This document shows positions 1 through 7,691 of a stretch of DNA of 64,000 bases, piece by piece. A model generated the notes under the pieces. That model had not been told where the DNA came from, searched no databases, and saw nothing but the letters and a program-made list of their open reading frames with translations. Where the stretch lies: NCBI RefSeq assembly GCF_001870675.1, contig NZ_MEHT01000018.1:62001-126000 (forward strand), read 5' to 3'. A program made the position numbers and the translations under genes. This DNA is from Roseinatronobacter thiooxidans. GTDB taxonomy: Bacteria; Pseudomonadota; Alphaproteobacteria; Rhodobacterales; Rhodobacteraceae. Within the stretch, counting starts at the first letter, position 1. Every line of letters begins with the position of its first letter.

Positions 1-753
1 TTTGATCGCGCCCTGCACGCCGTATTCTTCCACCGCCGAGGGGCGCTGGTGGATCGCATCTTGCCCCGCAGGCTTGCCAAGGGCGGCTTCATCATACAGC
101 GCATCGCGCAGGTCATCGGCAACCTGAAACGCCTCGCCAATGCGCGCGCCCAGTTCTTCCCATGGTTCCGGCTCGTGGCCTGCGGCTTGCGCGCCCATCT
201 GGGTGGCTGCCACAAACAGGGCCGCAGTTTTCGACCGGTGATACGCGCCCAGATCGACCTTTGATTCGCTTTCCCAGCCCTGCCCTGCGCATATGCCGTA
301 GGGCATGCCAGTATGCCGCGCCAGCAGGCGCAACAGGCGCATTGCGCGGGGGGCGTCTGTATCGGATGCACCGGCCAGCAGGTCAAAGGCCGAAATGATC
401 AGGCTGTCACCTGTCAGAACCGCCAGCGGTTCGGAATAGGCCATATGCACTGTGGGCTTGCCACGCCGGAAATCGGCATTGTCGAAAGCGGGCAGATCAT
501 CATGCACAAGGCTTGCGCAATGGATCAATTCCAGCGCGATGGCGGCGCGGTCGGACAGATCGGGGCTGTCATCGCCACAAGCGCGCGCAACGGACAGACA
601 GATCGTGGGGCGGATGCGGGCACCGCCGGGGGTGACGGCATAGTTCAGCGCCGCGGCAAGGCGACCGGGCGCATGGCAGGCAGGATCAGTCGCCCCCTGC
701 GCCCGCGCAATGGCAGATGACATGGCCCTGTCGATACGTTTGCTCAAGTCCAT
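1..753 (-). CDS. crtE: Geranylgeranyl diphosphate synthase CrtE (3' end outside window)
   Basis: Prenyltransferase that condenses isopentenyl diphosphate with farnesyl diphosphate to give the C20 precursor of carotenoids and the bacteriochlorophyll tail. Reading leftward from ATG 753, about 251 codons stay open to the window edge, so the C-terminus is missing. The first aspartate-rich motif DDLPAFDNADFRRGKP lies at about residues 85-100 and LIHCASLVHDD precedes it, as in the FPP/GGPP synthase family. AGCGAGGA lies just before the ATG, supporting this start. It is divergent from crtD across a gap with two PpsR boxes. In related clusters crtF and the bchCXYZ-puf genes follow crtE, so they probably lie left of position 1 (inference). 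Confidence 0.93.
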   Translation of the reverse strand, partial: MDLSKRIDRAMSSAIARAQGATDPACHAPGRLAAALNYAVTPGGARIRPTICLSVARACGDDSPDLSDRAAIALELIHCASLVHDDLPAFDNADFRRGKPTVHMAYSEPLAVLTGDSLIISAFDLLAGASDTDAPRAMRLLRLLARHTGMPYGICAGQGWESESKVDLGAYHRSKTAALFVAATQMGAQAAGHEPEPWEELGARIGEAFQVADDLRDALYDEAALGKPAGQDAIHQRPSAVEEYGVQGAIK

Positions 754-773
754 GGCATCCTCGCTTTGCTGTG

Positions 774-791
774 TGTAATCTTTGTTAGACA
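774..791. promoter_or_regulatory. PpsR/CrtJ operator, crtE-crtD site 1
   Basis: TGTAATCTTTGTTAGACA is an exact TGT-N12-ACA palindrome, the operator recognised by PpsR/CrtJ family repressors. It lies 20 bp upstream of the crtE start and is paired with a second box 6 bp away, which fits cooperative binding by PpsR dimers and aerobic repression of both crtE and crtD. Confidence 0.82.
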
Positions 792-797
792 TGTTAG

Positions 798-815
798 TGT
801 AAATAATACTGGACA
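798..815. promoter_or_regulatory. PpsR/CrtJ operator, crtE-crtD site 2
   Basis: TGTAAATAATACTGGACA is an exact TGT-N12-ACA match, 6 bp from site 1 and 30 bp upstream of the crtD ATG. The close tandem arrangement is typical of PpsR targets. Binding is inferred from the motif and from ppsR being in the same window. Confidence 0.82.
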
Positions 816-845
816 GTTTCCGCTAAAGAGTCAAGAATCTCTGAC

Positions 846-2411
846 ATGGATATGAATAAAGACTCGGTATTGGTCGTCGGGGCGGGAATTGGCGGCTTGG
901 CGGCGGCCATCCGGCTGGCCGCGCGCGGGCTGGATGTGACTGTACTGGAGGGGCATGGCTGGGCCGGCGGCAAGATCAGGGTCATGGACAGCCCCGCAGG
1001 CCCTGTCGATGCGGGGCCAACTGTGCTGACCCTGCGCGATGTGCTGGACGATATGTTCACCGCCGCAGGCACCACGCTAGAGGCACATCTGACCCTGACC
1101 CCCCTGCCCGTTCTGGCGCGGCATTTCTGGACGGATGGCGCGCGGCTGGACCTGTTTCCCGATGCGCGCGCCAATTCCGATGCGATTGCCGCCGCCTTTG
1201 GCCCCCGCGCGCGGGCAGAGTTCGACCTGTTCCAACGCGACACGCGCGCCCTGTTCGACGCGTTTGACGCACCCATCATGCGCGCGGCGCGCCCCAGCGT
1301 TTTGGGGGCTGCCCGCGCAGCGCTTGCGCGCCCGCATCTGCTGCCATGGCTGCAACCGGGCAAGACCCTGCATGCCATGCTGGCGCAGCGCTTCTCCGAC
1401 CCGCATCTGCGCCAGTTGTTCGGGCGCTATGCAACCTATGTGGGCGGAAACCCTTTGCACGCCCCGGCCGTTCTGGGGCTGATCTGGCAGGCAGAGGCCG
1501 CAGGCGTCTGGGCGGTTCAGGGCGGCATGGCCGCGCTTGCAAAGGCCCTTGCGGGGCTGTTCACCCAGCTTGGCGGCAATCTGCGGCTGAATGCCAGCGT
1601 GGCGCGTATTCTGTGTGACGGCAGCAAGGTGGCAGGCATTGAATTGAAGACGGGCGAGGTGTTGCACAGCAAGCAAGTCATCTTCAATGGCGACCCGGCT
1701 GCATTGGCCCATCTGCTGGATACGCCCGCGCGCGCCACCCCGCGCCGCCAGACCCAGCCGCGCAGCCTGTCTGCGCGCGTCTGGACCTTTGGCGCACACG
1801 TGCAGCCCCAAGGGCTGGGGCCGGATGCGCTGGCCTATCACACTGTCTTTTTCGCCGATGATCCGGCGGCAGAATTCGGCCCCTTGGCCAAAGGCCATGT
1901 TCCCCAAGCGCCCACGATCTATGTCTGCGCACAAGACCGCGCTGGTGTGCCGCCCACAGGGCGCGAGCGGTTTCAATTCATTCTCAATGCTCCCGCACTG
2001 GCCGAGGGCGCGCAAGACAGCAAGGACATGACATGTCAAACCCACCCGTTCGAGCGACTGGCCCAATTCGGGCTGCATCTGGGCCCGCGCCCGGACCCGT
2101 CCTGCGTGACGATGCCGCAGGATTTTGCACAGATGTTTCCCCACAGTCAGGGCGCGCTATACGGCCTCAGCCCGAATGGCACGATGGCGACATTCCAGCG
2201 GCCCACAGCCCGAACGAAAGTGGCGGGCCTGTATCTGGCGGGGGGGGGCGCGCATCCGGGGGCGGGGGTGCCGATGGCGGCACTCTCGGGCAAGCACGCA
2301 GCGGATGCAGCACTGGGCGACCGGATTTCCGCCGCGCGGTGGCGCCGAATGGCTACGCGTGGTGGTATATCGACGGCATCAGCGACGACGGCAGCCGCGC
2401 CCTATCGGTGA
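846..2411 (+). CDS. crtD: Methoxyneurosporene/hydroxyneurosporene desaturase CrtD
   Basis: FAD-dependent carotenoid 3,4-desaturase of the spheroidene pathway, acting on the product of CrtC/CrtF. The N-terminus holds the dinucleotide-binding GAGIGG (about residues 12-17). The C-terminal family signature GLYLAGGGAHPGAGVPMAALSG ends at about residue 484. The frame then continues for about 37 residues and overlaps the start of crtC by roughly 70 bp, so the tail of CrtD is written over the first codons of CrtC. ATG 846 and ATG 852 are both possible starts and no clear Shine-Dalgarno is visible. Expression is expected from the PpsR-box promoter just upstream. Confidence 0.92.
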   Translation: MDMNKDSVLVVGAGIGGLAAAIRLAARGLDVTVLEGHGWAGGKIRVMDSPAGPVDAGPTVLTLRDVLDDMFTAAGTTLEAHLTLTPLPVLARHFWTDGARLDLFPDARANSDAIAAAFGPRARAEFDLFQRDTRALFDAFDAPIMRAARPSVLGAARAALARPHLLPWLQPGKTLHAMLAQRFSDPHLRQLFGRYATYVGGNPLHAPAVLGLIWQAEAAGVWAVQGGMAALAKALAGLFTQLGGNLRLNASVARILCDGSKVAGIELKTGEVLHSKQVIFNGDPAALAHLLDTPARATPRRQTQPRSLSARVWTFGAHVQPQGLGPDALAYHTVFFADDPAAEFGPLAKGHVPQAPTIYVCAQDRAGVPPTGRERFQFILNAPALAEGAQDSKDMTCQTHPFERLAQFGLHLGPRPDPSCVTMPQDFAQMFPHSQGALYGLSPNGTMATFQRPTARTKVAGLYLAGGGAHPGAGVPMAALSGKHAADAALGDRISAARWRRMATRGGISTASATTAAAPYR

Positions 2412-3268
2412 TCGGGTTTATCGGCTCGGTCTTCTCGCCGTGGTATCGCTGGTCGGGGCGGCGCGACCCGCAAAACCATTGCTGCATCAATGTCGCAACC
2501 TATGGCCCCAAGGGGCGCTTCACCATGACCGACAGGGGCCGCAGCGCCCTGCGCCAAAGCGAGGATGTGTTCGAGGTTGGCCCCTCCTCCATCCGCTGGG
2601 AAGGGGACCGGCTGGTGATCGAGGTGAACGAGATCTCGTCTCCCCCGCTTATCAGCCGCGTGCGCGGCACGATCACGCTGCACCCCGAAGCGCTGTTTGG
2701 CCAGACCCACAACCTGACCCCCGATGGCAGCCATAGCTGGCAGCCCTTCGCGCCAATTGCGCGGATCGAGGTTGATCTGTCGCCCGGCCATCGCTGGCTG
2801 GGGCATGGCTATTTTGACGCGAATTTCGGCACGGCCGCGCTGGAAGATGATTTCAACTACTGGACATGGGGGCGCTTTCCCAATCGGGGCGGGGCCACCT
2901 GTTTTTATGACGCCGAATTGCGCAACGGGCAGGCGCAGGAAACCGCGCTGCATTTCCACCCCGATGGCCGTGTGGACAACATAGCCCCCCCACCGCTGAC
3001 GCGGTTCGCGCGCAGCAAATGGGCCGTGCGGCGCGAAACACGCGCCGATGCGGGGTTTAAACCAAAGCAAGAACTGCCCATGCTGGACGCGCCATTCTAC
3101 ACGCGGGCGGCGGTGCGCACGCGCATTGACGGGGTGGAAAGCGTGGGCGTGCATGAAGCGCTTGACCTGCGCCGCTATGCGCAACCCTTGTTAAAGCCCA
3201 TGCTGGCGGTGCGCGTGCCGCGCAGGCGCAATTGGGAATTCACATCAGGCAGGATCGGGGACCAGTGA
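2339..3268 (+). CDS. crtC: Hydroxyneurosporene synthase (carotenoid 1,2-hydratase) CrtC
   Basis: Adds water to the terminal double bond of neurosporene-type carotenoids, a step toward spheroidene. The family hallmark NGYAWWYIDGISDDG followed by FIGSVFSPWYRW sits at the very N-terminus. HGYFDANFGT and YWTWGRFP follow in the middle. The frame is open far upstream but that part is shadow of crtD; the only usual in-frame start codon close to the conserved block is GTG 2339, giving 309 residues. This start cuts right next to the conserved block, so a non-standard start a few codons upstream is possible. The gene overlaps crtD and converges on bchO with a 24 bp overlap of the two 3' ends. Confidence 0.88.
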   Translation: MAPNGYAWWYIDGISDDGSRALSVIGFIGSVFSPWYRWSGRRDPQNHCCINVATYGPKGRFTMTDRGRSALRQSEDVFEVGPSSIRWEGDRLVIEVNEISSPPLISRVRGTITLHPEALFGQTHNLTPDGSHSWQPFAPIARIEVDLSPGHRWLGHGYFDANFGTAALEDDFNYWTWGRFPNRGGATCFYDAELRNGQAQETALHFHPDGRVDNIAPPPLTRFARSKWAVRRETRADAGFKPKQELPMLDAPFYTRAAVRTRIDGVESVGVHEALDLRRYAQPLLKPMLAVRVPRRRNWEFTSGRIGDQ

Positions 3269-4129
3269 CAGCCCGCCGCTATTCTCAGCCAGAAATGGCA
3301 AGATCACCTCGCTGACACGGTGGGGCGCTTCTTCATGCAGCAGGTGGCCGTATTCTGCAATCTCGATATATTGCGCGCGCGGAATCCGCTTGGCAGCCTC
3401 GCGCGACACGCGCGCAGGCACCGCGCGATCCTTGTCAGAGGCGATCAGCAAGGTTGGCACCATGATCTGCGGCAGACGTTCGATCAGCGGCTCCAAGCGC
3501 CATTGCGCCATCATGCCCAAGGTGCCCTCGATATGGCGCTTGTCGCTGACAAGCCGCCGGTACAGCGCCACCCCTTCCGCGTCGAGCACAGAGCCGGTGC
3601 CTTTGAGCAACATCTCCACCTGATTGCGGTTGGACACAAGCCGCGTGACAATCGCCGCCACAAAGGGGCTTGCGGACATGGCCTTGGCCAGCCGTGGAAA
3701 CAGCCAGCCTGCAAACCCGTCAAACGGGCCAAGCGCGGCATTCAGCCCCACCACTGCGCGGGGCGGGTTTGGCAGCACCTCGGCCATGCGCAGCGCAATC
3801 GCGCCCCCTGCCGAATGGCCGATAATCGCCACAGGCCGCCAGCCCTGATCATTGCACAGGGTTGCCAAATCGTCCGCCATCGCATCCAGCCCCAGCCGCA
3901 TCATACCGCCCGCACGGGTAAACCCCTGCCCCGGCAGATCGGGCATGATGACGCGGTAGCCTGCCAGCAAAGGGGCCAGACGGTGGAAGCTATGGGCAGA
4001 TGCGCCTGCCCCATGCAACAGCAGCACATCCGGCCCCTGCCCCATGACCTGCACATGCCATTCATGGGGTCGGCACCGGATCACGCGCGAGTGGTCTCGC
4101 ATCGGCCAGTCCAGTGGGATGGCTTGCAT
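3245..4129 (-). CDS. bchO: Alpha/beta hydrolase BchO, putative Mg-chelatase accessory protein
   Basis: An alpha/beta-hydrolase fold protein always found next to Mg-chelatase genes in purple bacteria; its substrate is unknown. The oxyanion segment LLLHGAGAS is at about residues 36-44. The nucleophile elbow GHSAGG has the candidate serine at about 106. DKDRAVP precedes a C-terminal GH that would supply the catalytic histidine (about 262). It is the last gene of the leftward crtA-bchI-bchD-bchO operon and starts 3 bp after the bchD stop. The 3' end overlaps crtC by 24 bp. Length (294 aa) is normal for the family. Confidence 0.9.
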   Translation of the reverse strand: MQAIPLDWPMRDHSRVIRCRPHEWHVQVMGQGPDVLLLHGAGASAHSFHRLAPLLAGYRVIMPDLPGQGFTRAGGMMRLGLDAMADDLATLCNDQGWRPVAIIGHSAGGAIALRMAEVLPNPPRAVVGLNAALGPFDGFAGWLFPRLAKAMSASPFVAAIVTRLVSNRNQVEMLLKGTGSVLDAEGVALYRRLVSDKRHIEGTLGMMAQWRLEPLIERLPQIMVPTLLIASDKDRAVPARVSREAAKRIPRAQYIEIAEYGHLLHEEAPHRVSEVILPFLAENSGGLSLVPDPA

Positions 4130-4132
4130 CTT

Positions 4133-5860
4133 CTAGCCCCCCAAGGCGGCACTAAGCGTAGCCGACAGGCTGCGCGCGTCGGCCCTTGGCAGGGCGATCA
4201 GCGTGGCGCCCATCTGCGCGCTTAACTCGGCCAGCTGCGGCTTGGGGCGCAGGCTGGTGTCGATCACAAGCGCGGGTATGGCCTTGGCGGCAATGATCTT
4301 GGCAAGGCGCGTGGCATCAAGGCCCGCTTGCACGCGATTGGCGCTGCCATCCAGCGCGATATTTCCGCGCCCGTCCGTCAGCATGGCCAAAGTGGGGGTC
4401 ATCCCGTGGCGGCGCGCCTGTTCGGCAGTGGACAGCGCCACTTGCAACGCATCGGCCAACGGTGTGGCTCCGCCGCCGGGCAAGCCCGCCAGCCTGCGCT
4501 TGGTCTGCACCAGGGAACGGGTGGGCGGAAGGCTGAGTTCTGCCGCATGGCCGCGAAAGGTGACAAGCGCCACATGATCGCGCGAAGAATAGGCTTCGGC
4601 CAGCATCAACTCAACGGCCCCCTTGGCCTCGGCCAGTCGCGCAAGTGCGGCAGAGCCGGACGCATCGACCACAAAGATAAGCACACGGTCGGTCTGTTCC
4701 TGATAGCGCTTGATGCGGATGTCAGAGGGCATCAGCAACAGCCTGTCCACCGCCCGCCCCGGCATCATCGCGCGGCGCATTTTCTGCCATGGGGCCGCTT
4801 GGCGCAGTGTCGCAATCACATCGACCCGCGCGCCCGATCCGGGCTTGCCCGCGCGAGAAGGCATGGGCCGGCCCCGGCGCATGGATTTGCGCTTGGCCCC
4901 TGCGCCGGAATTGGCGCTGGCCGCTTGGCGCGCCACGCGCGCGGCCTGCAATTTCGCCAGCAATCCGGGCGGCAGGGCCGCGCGGGCAGCCTCGATCAAT
5001 ATCTCGTCGGGGATGTCCATCTCGCTTTGGTCGCGGTCGCGGCCCTGATCCGGCTGGTCTTGTGGCGGTTCTGGCGGGGGGGGCGTGTCGTCGGGTTGGG
5101 GTGCATCCTCGGGGAAGGCCAGCGCCTTGTGCGCCATGACCAATGCCACGGCGACCTGCAAATCCTGTTCCTCGATCTGTGCGCCCCCGCGCCATGCTGC
5201 ATGCGCGCGCGCGCATGCCAGCGCCAGAAGCGGCGCGCGCAGGCTGGGGATGGCCAGTTCAGCGGCGACCCGCGTCAGGCGGTCCAGCGCCGTGCCCTTG
5301 GCGATATGGCGCAGGCGGGTTTGCGCAGTCGCAATCAGCGCGGGGTTCAGCGCCAGATCAGCCGTATCCGACCACGCGAAACCATCAATATCCAGAAACA
5401 GGCCCAGCCTGTCGGCCAGCGCATTGGGCAGCCCTTCGCCGTCTTCCGCCGCTTCATCAAGGGCTACCAGACTCAGGCGCGGGTCACTGTCCAGCGCCTG
5501 GCCCAGCCGCACGGCAAGGCCGGGCGGGCAGCGTTCGGCCATTGTCAGCATCAGGCAACCGGCATGTTCCAGCAGGCCAGCATGGCGGTGCATCTCGCCT
5601 GTGGCCAAAGTCGCACTCAGGTCCATGCCGCCCATCAAAGCTTCGTCCGACGTGTACGGATGCAGCTTGCGCGGCGCCAACACCGCAAGCCCCGCCAGCA
5701 CATGGTCGCGCACCGGCCCCGCCCGCCCGCGCAGCCACAAGCCGCGCAGCCCTGCGGGATCAATCGCCAGCAGCGTGACTGCAAGTGCGACTTGCCCCCA
5801 AGGGTCGGCCTCGGGCGCGGGGCGGCCGGATTGGCCGCTGGCCTCGTCAAAGGGGGTCAG
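4133..5860 (-). CDS. bchD: Magnesium chelatase subunit BchD
   Basis: AAA-plus-derived subunit of Mg-chelatase, which with BchI and BchH inserts Mg into protoporphyrin IX. Visible parts: an N-terminal AAA-like region, an acidic and proline-rich linker (about residues 250-285) and a C-terminal integrin-I/von Willebrand domain with the MIDAS motif DASGS at about 399-403. No ATG or GTG opens this frame near the 5' end. TTG 5740 would cut off about 40 residues (PWGQVALAVTLLAIDPAG and before) that look family-conserved. A CTG at 5860-5858 overlaps the bchI stop as CTGA, has AGAGG 7 nt upstream and gives 575 residues, close to known BchD lengths, so I use it. The exact start is uncertain. Confidence 0.9.
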   Translation of the reverse strand: MTPFDEASGQSGRPAPEADPWGQVALAVTLLAIDPAGLRGLWLRGRAGPVRDHVLAGLAVLAPRKLHPYTSDEALMGGMDLSATLATGEMHRHAGLLEHAGCLMLTMAERCPPGLAVRLGQALDSDPRLSLVALDEAAEDGEGLPNALADRLGLFLDIDGFAWSDTADLALNPALIATAQTRLRHIAKGTALDRLTRVAAELAIPSLRAPLLALACARAHAAWRGGAQIEEQDLQVAVALVMAHKALAFPEDAPQPDDTPPPPEPPQDQPDQGRDRDQSEMDIPDEILIEAARAALPPGLLAKLQAARVARQAASANSGAGAKRKSMRRGRPMPSRAGKPGSGARVDVIATLRQAAPWQKMRRAMMPGRAVDRLLLMPSDIRIKRYQEQTDRVLIFVVDASGSAALARLAEAKGAVELMLAEAYSSRDHVALVTFRGHAAELSLPPTRSLVQTKRRLAGLPGGGATPLADALQVALSTAEQARRHGMTPTLAMLTDGRGNIALDGSANRVQAGLDATRLAKIIAAKAIPALVIDTSLRPKPQLAELSAQMGATLIALPRADARSLSATLSAALGG

Positions 5861-6858
5861 GGCAGCACCTCTGCCAGTTGGCGGGCCACGCGCGCGCCAG
5901 TGCCTGCTTCATCCAGCGGATCGCGGCGCAGGCGGTGGCGCAGGGCCATGGGTGCGCCTGCCCGAATATGGTCGCGGGTCACTTCCTCTGCCCCCTCGAA
6001 CGCGGCCAAGGCGCGCGCGGTACGCAGCAAGGTCAATTCGCCCCGCAACCCGTCAGAGCCAAGCGCCACACAGACCGACGCGCAGTCATGCAGCACCACG
6101 TTAGAGCTGCGCACTGCGGGCAATGCCGCGCGCGCGTCCAGAATGCGCGCGCGCAGGGCCGCGTCCTGCGGCTGCCATTCGGCCATAAAGGTGGCATAGT
6201 CGTTTTCATAGGCATCGCGGCGGCGGATCACTTCCACCCGCGTGTCAATTTCCTTGGGGCTGGTCACTTCCACCGACAGGCCGAAACGGTCCAGCAATTG
6301 CGGGCGCAATTCGCCCTCTTCCGGGTTGCCGGACCCGACCAGCACAAAGCGCGCGGCGTGGCGGATCGACATGCCCTCGCGCTCGACCACATTCTCGCCC
6401 GATTGCGCCACATCCAGCAGCAGATCAACGATGTGATCTTCCAGCAAGTTCACCTCGTCAATATACAGATACCCGCGATTGGCGCGCGCCAGAAGCCCCG
6501 CCTCGAACGCCTTTTCGCCGCGTGTCAACGCGCGTTCAATATCCAGCGCGCCCGTCACACGGTCTTCGGTCACACCAAGGGGCAAGTCCACCACAGGGGT
6601 GGGGCGGGTGACCATTTCAGTGTCCGTCACCTGCGCCCAATCGGGGCAATCCTCGGGGCGGGCAGAATTGACGGGGCAGCCCTTCACAGCCTCGATGGGC
6701 GGCAAAAGTGCGGCCAAGGCGCGCACAGCGGTAGATTTGCCTGTGCCACGATCCCCGAAAACCAGCACGCCGCCAATCTTGGGGTCGATCGCGGTCAGGA
6801 TCATTGCGGTTTTCATCTCGTCCTGCCCGACAATGGCAGCAAAGGGGAAAGGCGTCAT
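5857..6858 (-). CDS. bchI: Magnesium chelatase ATPase subunit BchI
   Basis: AAA+ motor subunit of Mg-chelatase. The Walker A motif GDRGTGKS is at residues 35-42 and Walker B reads YLYIDEVNLL. The sensor region VGSGNPEEGELRPQLLDRFGL is also visible. I start at ATG 6858 (MTPFPFAAIVGQDEMK), the conserved N-terminus, rather than the longer open frame upstream. This ATG overlaps the crtA stop as ATGA, indicating translational coupling. 333 residues, the usual length. It belongs to the crtA-bchIDO operon controlled by the PpsR boxes between crtA and crtI. Confidence 0.95.
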   Translation of the reverse strand: MTPFPFAAIVGQDEMKTAMILTAIDPKIGGVLVFGDRGTGKSTAVRALAALLPPIEAVKGCPVNSARPEDCPDWAQVTDTEMVTRPTPVVDLPLGVTEDRVTGALDIERALTRGEKAFEAGLLARANRGYLYIDEVNLLEDHIVDLLLDVAQSGENVVEREGMSIRHAARFVLVGSGNPEEGELRPQLLDRFGLSVEVTSPKEIDTRVEVIRRRDAYENDYATFMAEWQPQDAALRARILDARAALPAVRSSNVVLHDCASVCVALGSDGLRGELTLLRTARALAAFEGAEEVTRDHIRAGAPMALRHRLRRDPLDEAGTGARVARQLAEVLP

Positions 6859-7559
6859 GCGGCCTCCTGTGTTTTGGTTGCGGCAAGGGGGTCGCGCCCT
6901 TGCCATGTGCCCACGCTGCCAGTGATACGGAAGCGGGCATAGAGTTCTTCGTTAAACCAGCCTTCGTCCCGCACCGCGCGAATAGCCTCGGCATGCGGGC
7001 CGCGCCGCGCGAATGCGGCCATCGTTTCGGCATCGGGCCAGATAGAGAAGGTCACCTGATGCAGCAGCGGCACTTCGCCAATGCCGATCTTGAAGATGAT
7101 ATTGGGGTCTGCGCCCACCTTCGCCGAAATATCCGGCACGCGCCCCCAGAACCGCAGCGCGCGCGCTGGCTTTACCGTGGCGCGGGTCATCGCGGCGATG
7201 GGGCCATCAGGGCCACCAACCGGCGCAAAGGGTTGCGCCCCGCCCCATTGGCCCCGCGCGGAATAGGGTTCCAGATATAGCGTCATGCTTTCATCCGCAC
7301 GCGCGCGCCATTGGCTGAACGGGGCGCGCTGCAAACCGGCGTCCGCTTGTGCGCGGCTGTCCCAGCCCGCAAGGATTGCCCATGTGCCCCAGTTGGGTTT
7401 GGGGGTGAACCCCTCGCCCGTGCCAGAGCCGCAAAGCTTCCAGAAATTCAGCCCGTCAACGCGCGGCAACACGAACCGCGCCGCACCCATCTGCCCAATG
7501 ACCCAAAACCGCGTCAAGGCCCGGTCAAAGCGAAACAGACTAAGCGTGACGGTTTGCAT
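6855..7559 (-). CDS. crtA: Spheroidene monooxygenase CrtA
   Basis: Introduces the 2-keto group that turns spheroidene into spheroidenone when oxygen is present. The 234 residue product from ATG 7559 (MQTVTLSLFRFDRALTRFWV) shows the family core FWKLCGSGTGEGFTP, WGTWAILAGWDS, and HQVTFSIWPDAETMAAFARR. A longer open frame upstream runs through the operator region and is not used. First gene of the leftward crtA-bchI-bchD-bchO unit, divergent from crtI across three PpsR boxes. Its presence predicts red spheroidenone-type pigmentation under aerobic growth. Confidence 0.94.
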   Translation of the reverse strand: MQTVTLSLFRFDRALTRFWVIGQMGAARFVLPRVDGLNFWKLCGSGTGEGFTPKPNWGTWAILAGWDSRAQADAGLQRAPFSQWRARADESMTLYLEPYSARGQWGGAQPFAPVGGPDGPIAAMTRATVKPARALRFWGRVPDISAKVGADPNIIFKIGIGEVPLLHQVTFSIWPDAETMAAFARRGPHAEAIRAVRDEGWFNEELYARFRITGSVGTWQGRDPLAATKTQEAA

Positions 7560-7591
7560 GGCGATTCCACTGGCTAACTGTAAACCCAGAT

Positions 7592-7609
7592 TGTCACATG
7601 AACTGGACA
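7592..7609. promoter_or_regulatory. PpsR/CrtJ operator, crtA-crtI site 1
   Basis: TGTCACATGAACTGGACA is an exact TGT-N12-ACA match, 32 bp upstream of the crtA ATG. It is the crtA-proximal member of a cluster of three boxes. Confidence 0.82.
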
Positions 7610-7624
7610 GAGTAAAGGGGACAA

Positions 7625-7642
7625 TGTAAATCTTGATTGACA
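7625..7642. promoter_or_regulatory. PpsR/CrtJ operator, crtA-crtI site 2
   Basis: TGTAAATCTTGATTGACA is an exact TGT-N12-ACA match and contains TTGACA, which could serve as a -35 hexamer for rightward transcription toward crtI. It lies midway between crtA and crtI, 15 bp from site 1. Confidence 0.85.
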
Positions 7643-7653
7643 CTTCGGGAAAG

Positions 7654-7671
7654 TGTAGAGTTGAATCAACA
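7654..7671. promoter_or_regulatory. PpsR/CrtJ operator, crtA-crtI site 3
   Basis: TGTAGAGTTGAATCAACA is an exact TGT-N12-ACA match, 11 bp from site 2 and 20 bp upstream of the crtI ATG. Three boxes in one 132 bp gap is the densest PpsR cluster in the window. Confidence 0.8.
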
Positions 7672-7691
7672 TAAAAAGACGGGAACCAAAC

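Noticed and set aside
2262-2411. A frameshift joining crtD and crtC into one broken gene.
   Set aside because: Both proteins keep complete conserved ends, and overlapping adjacent genes explain the pattern without an error.
4328-6942. Two long plus-strand ORFs opposite bchD and bchI.
   Set aside because: Shadows of the Mg-chelatase genes; no ribosome sites and no recognisable domains.
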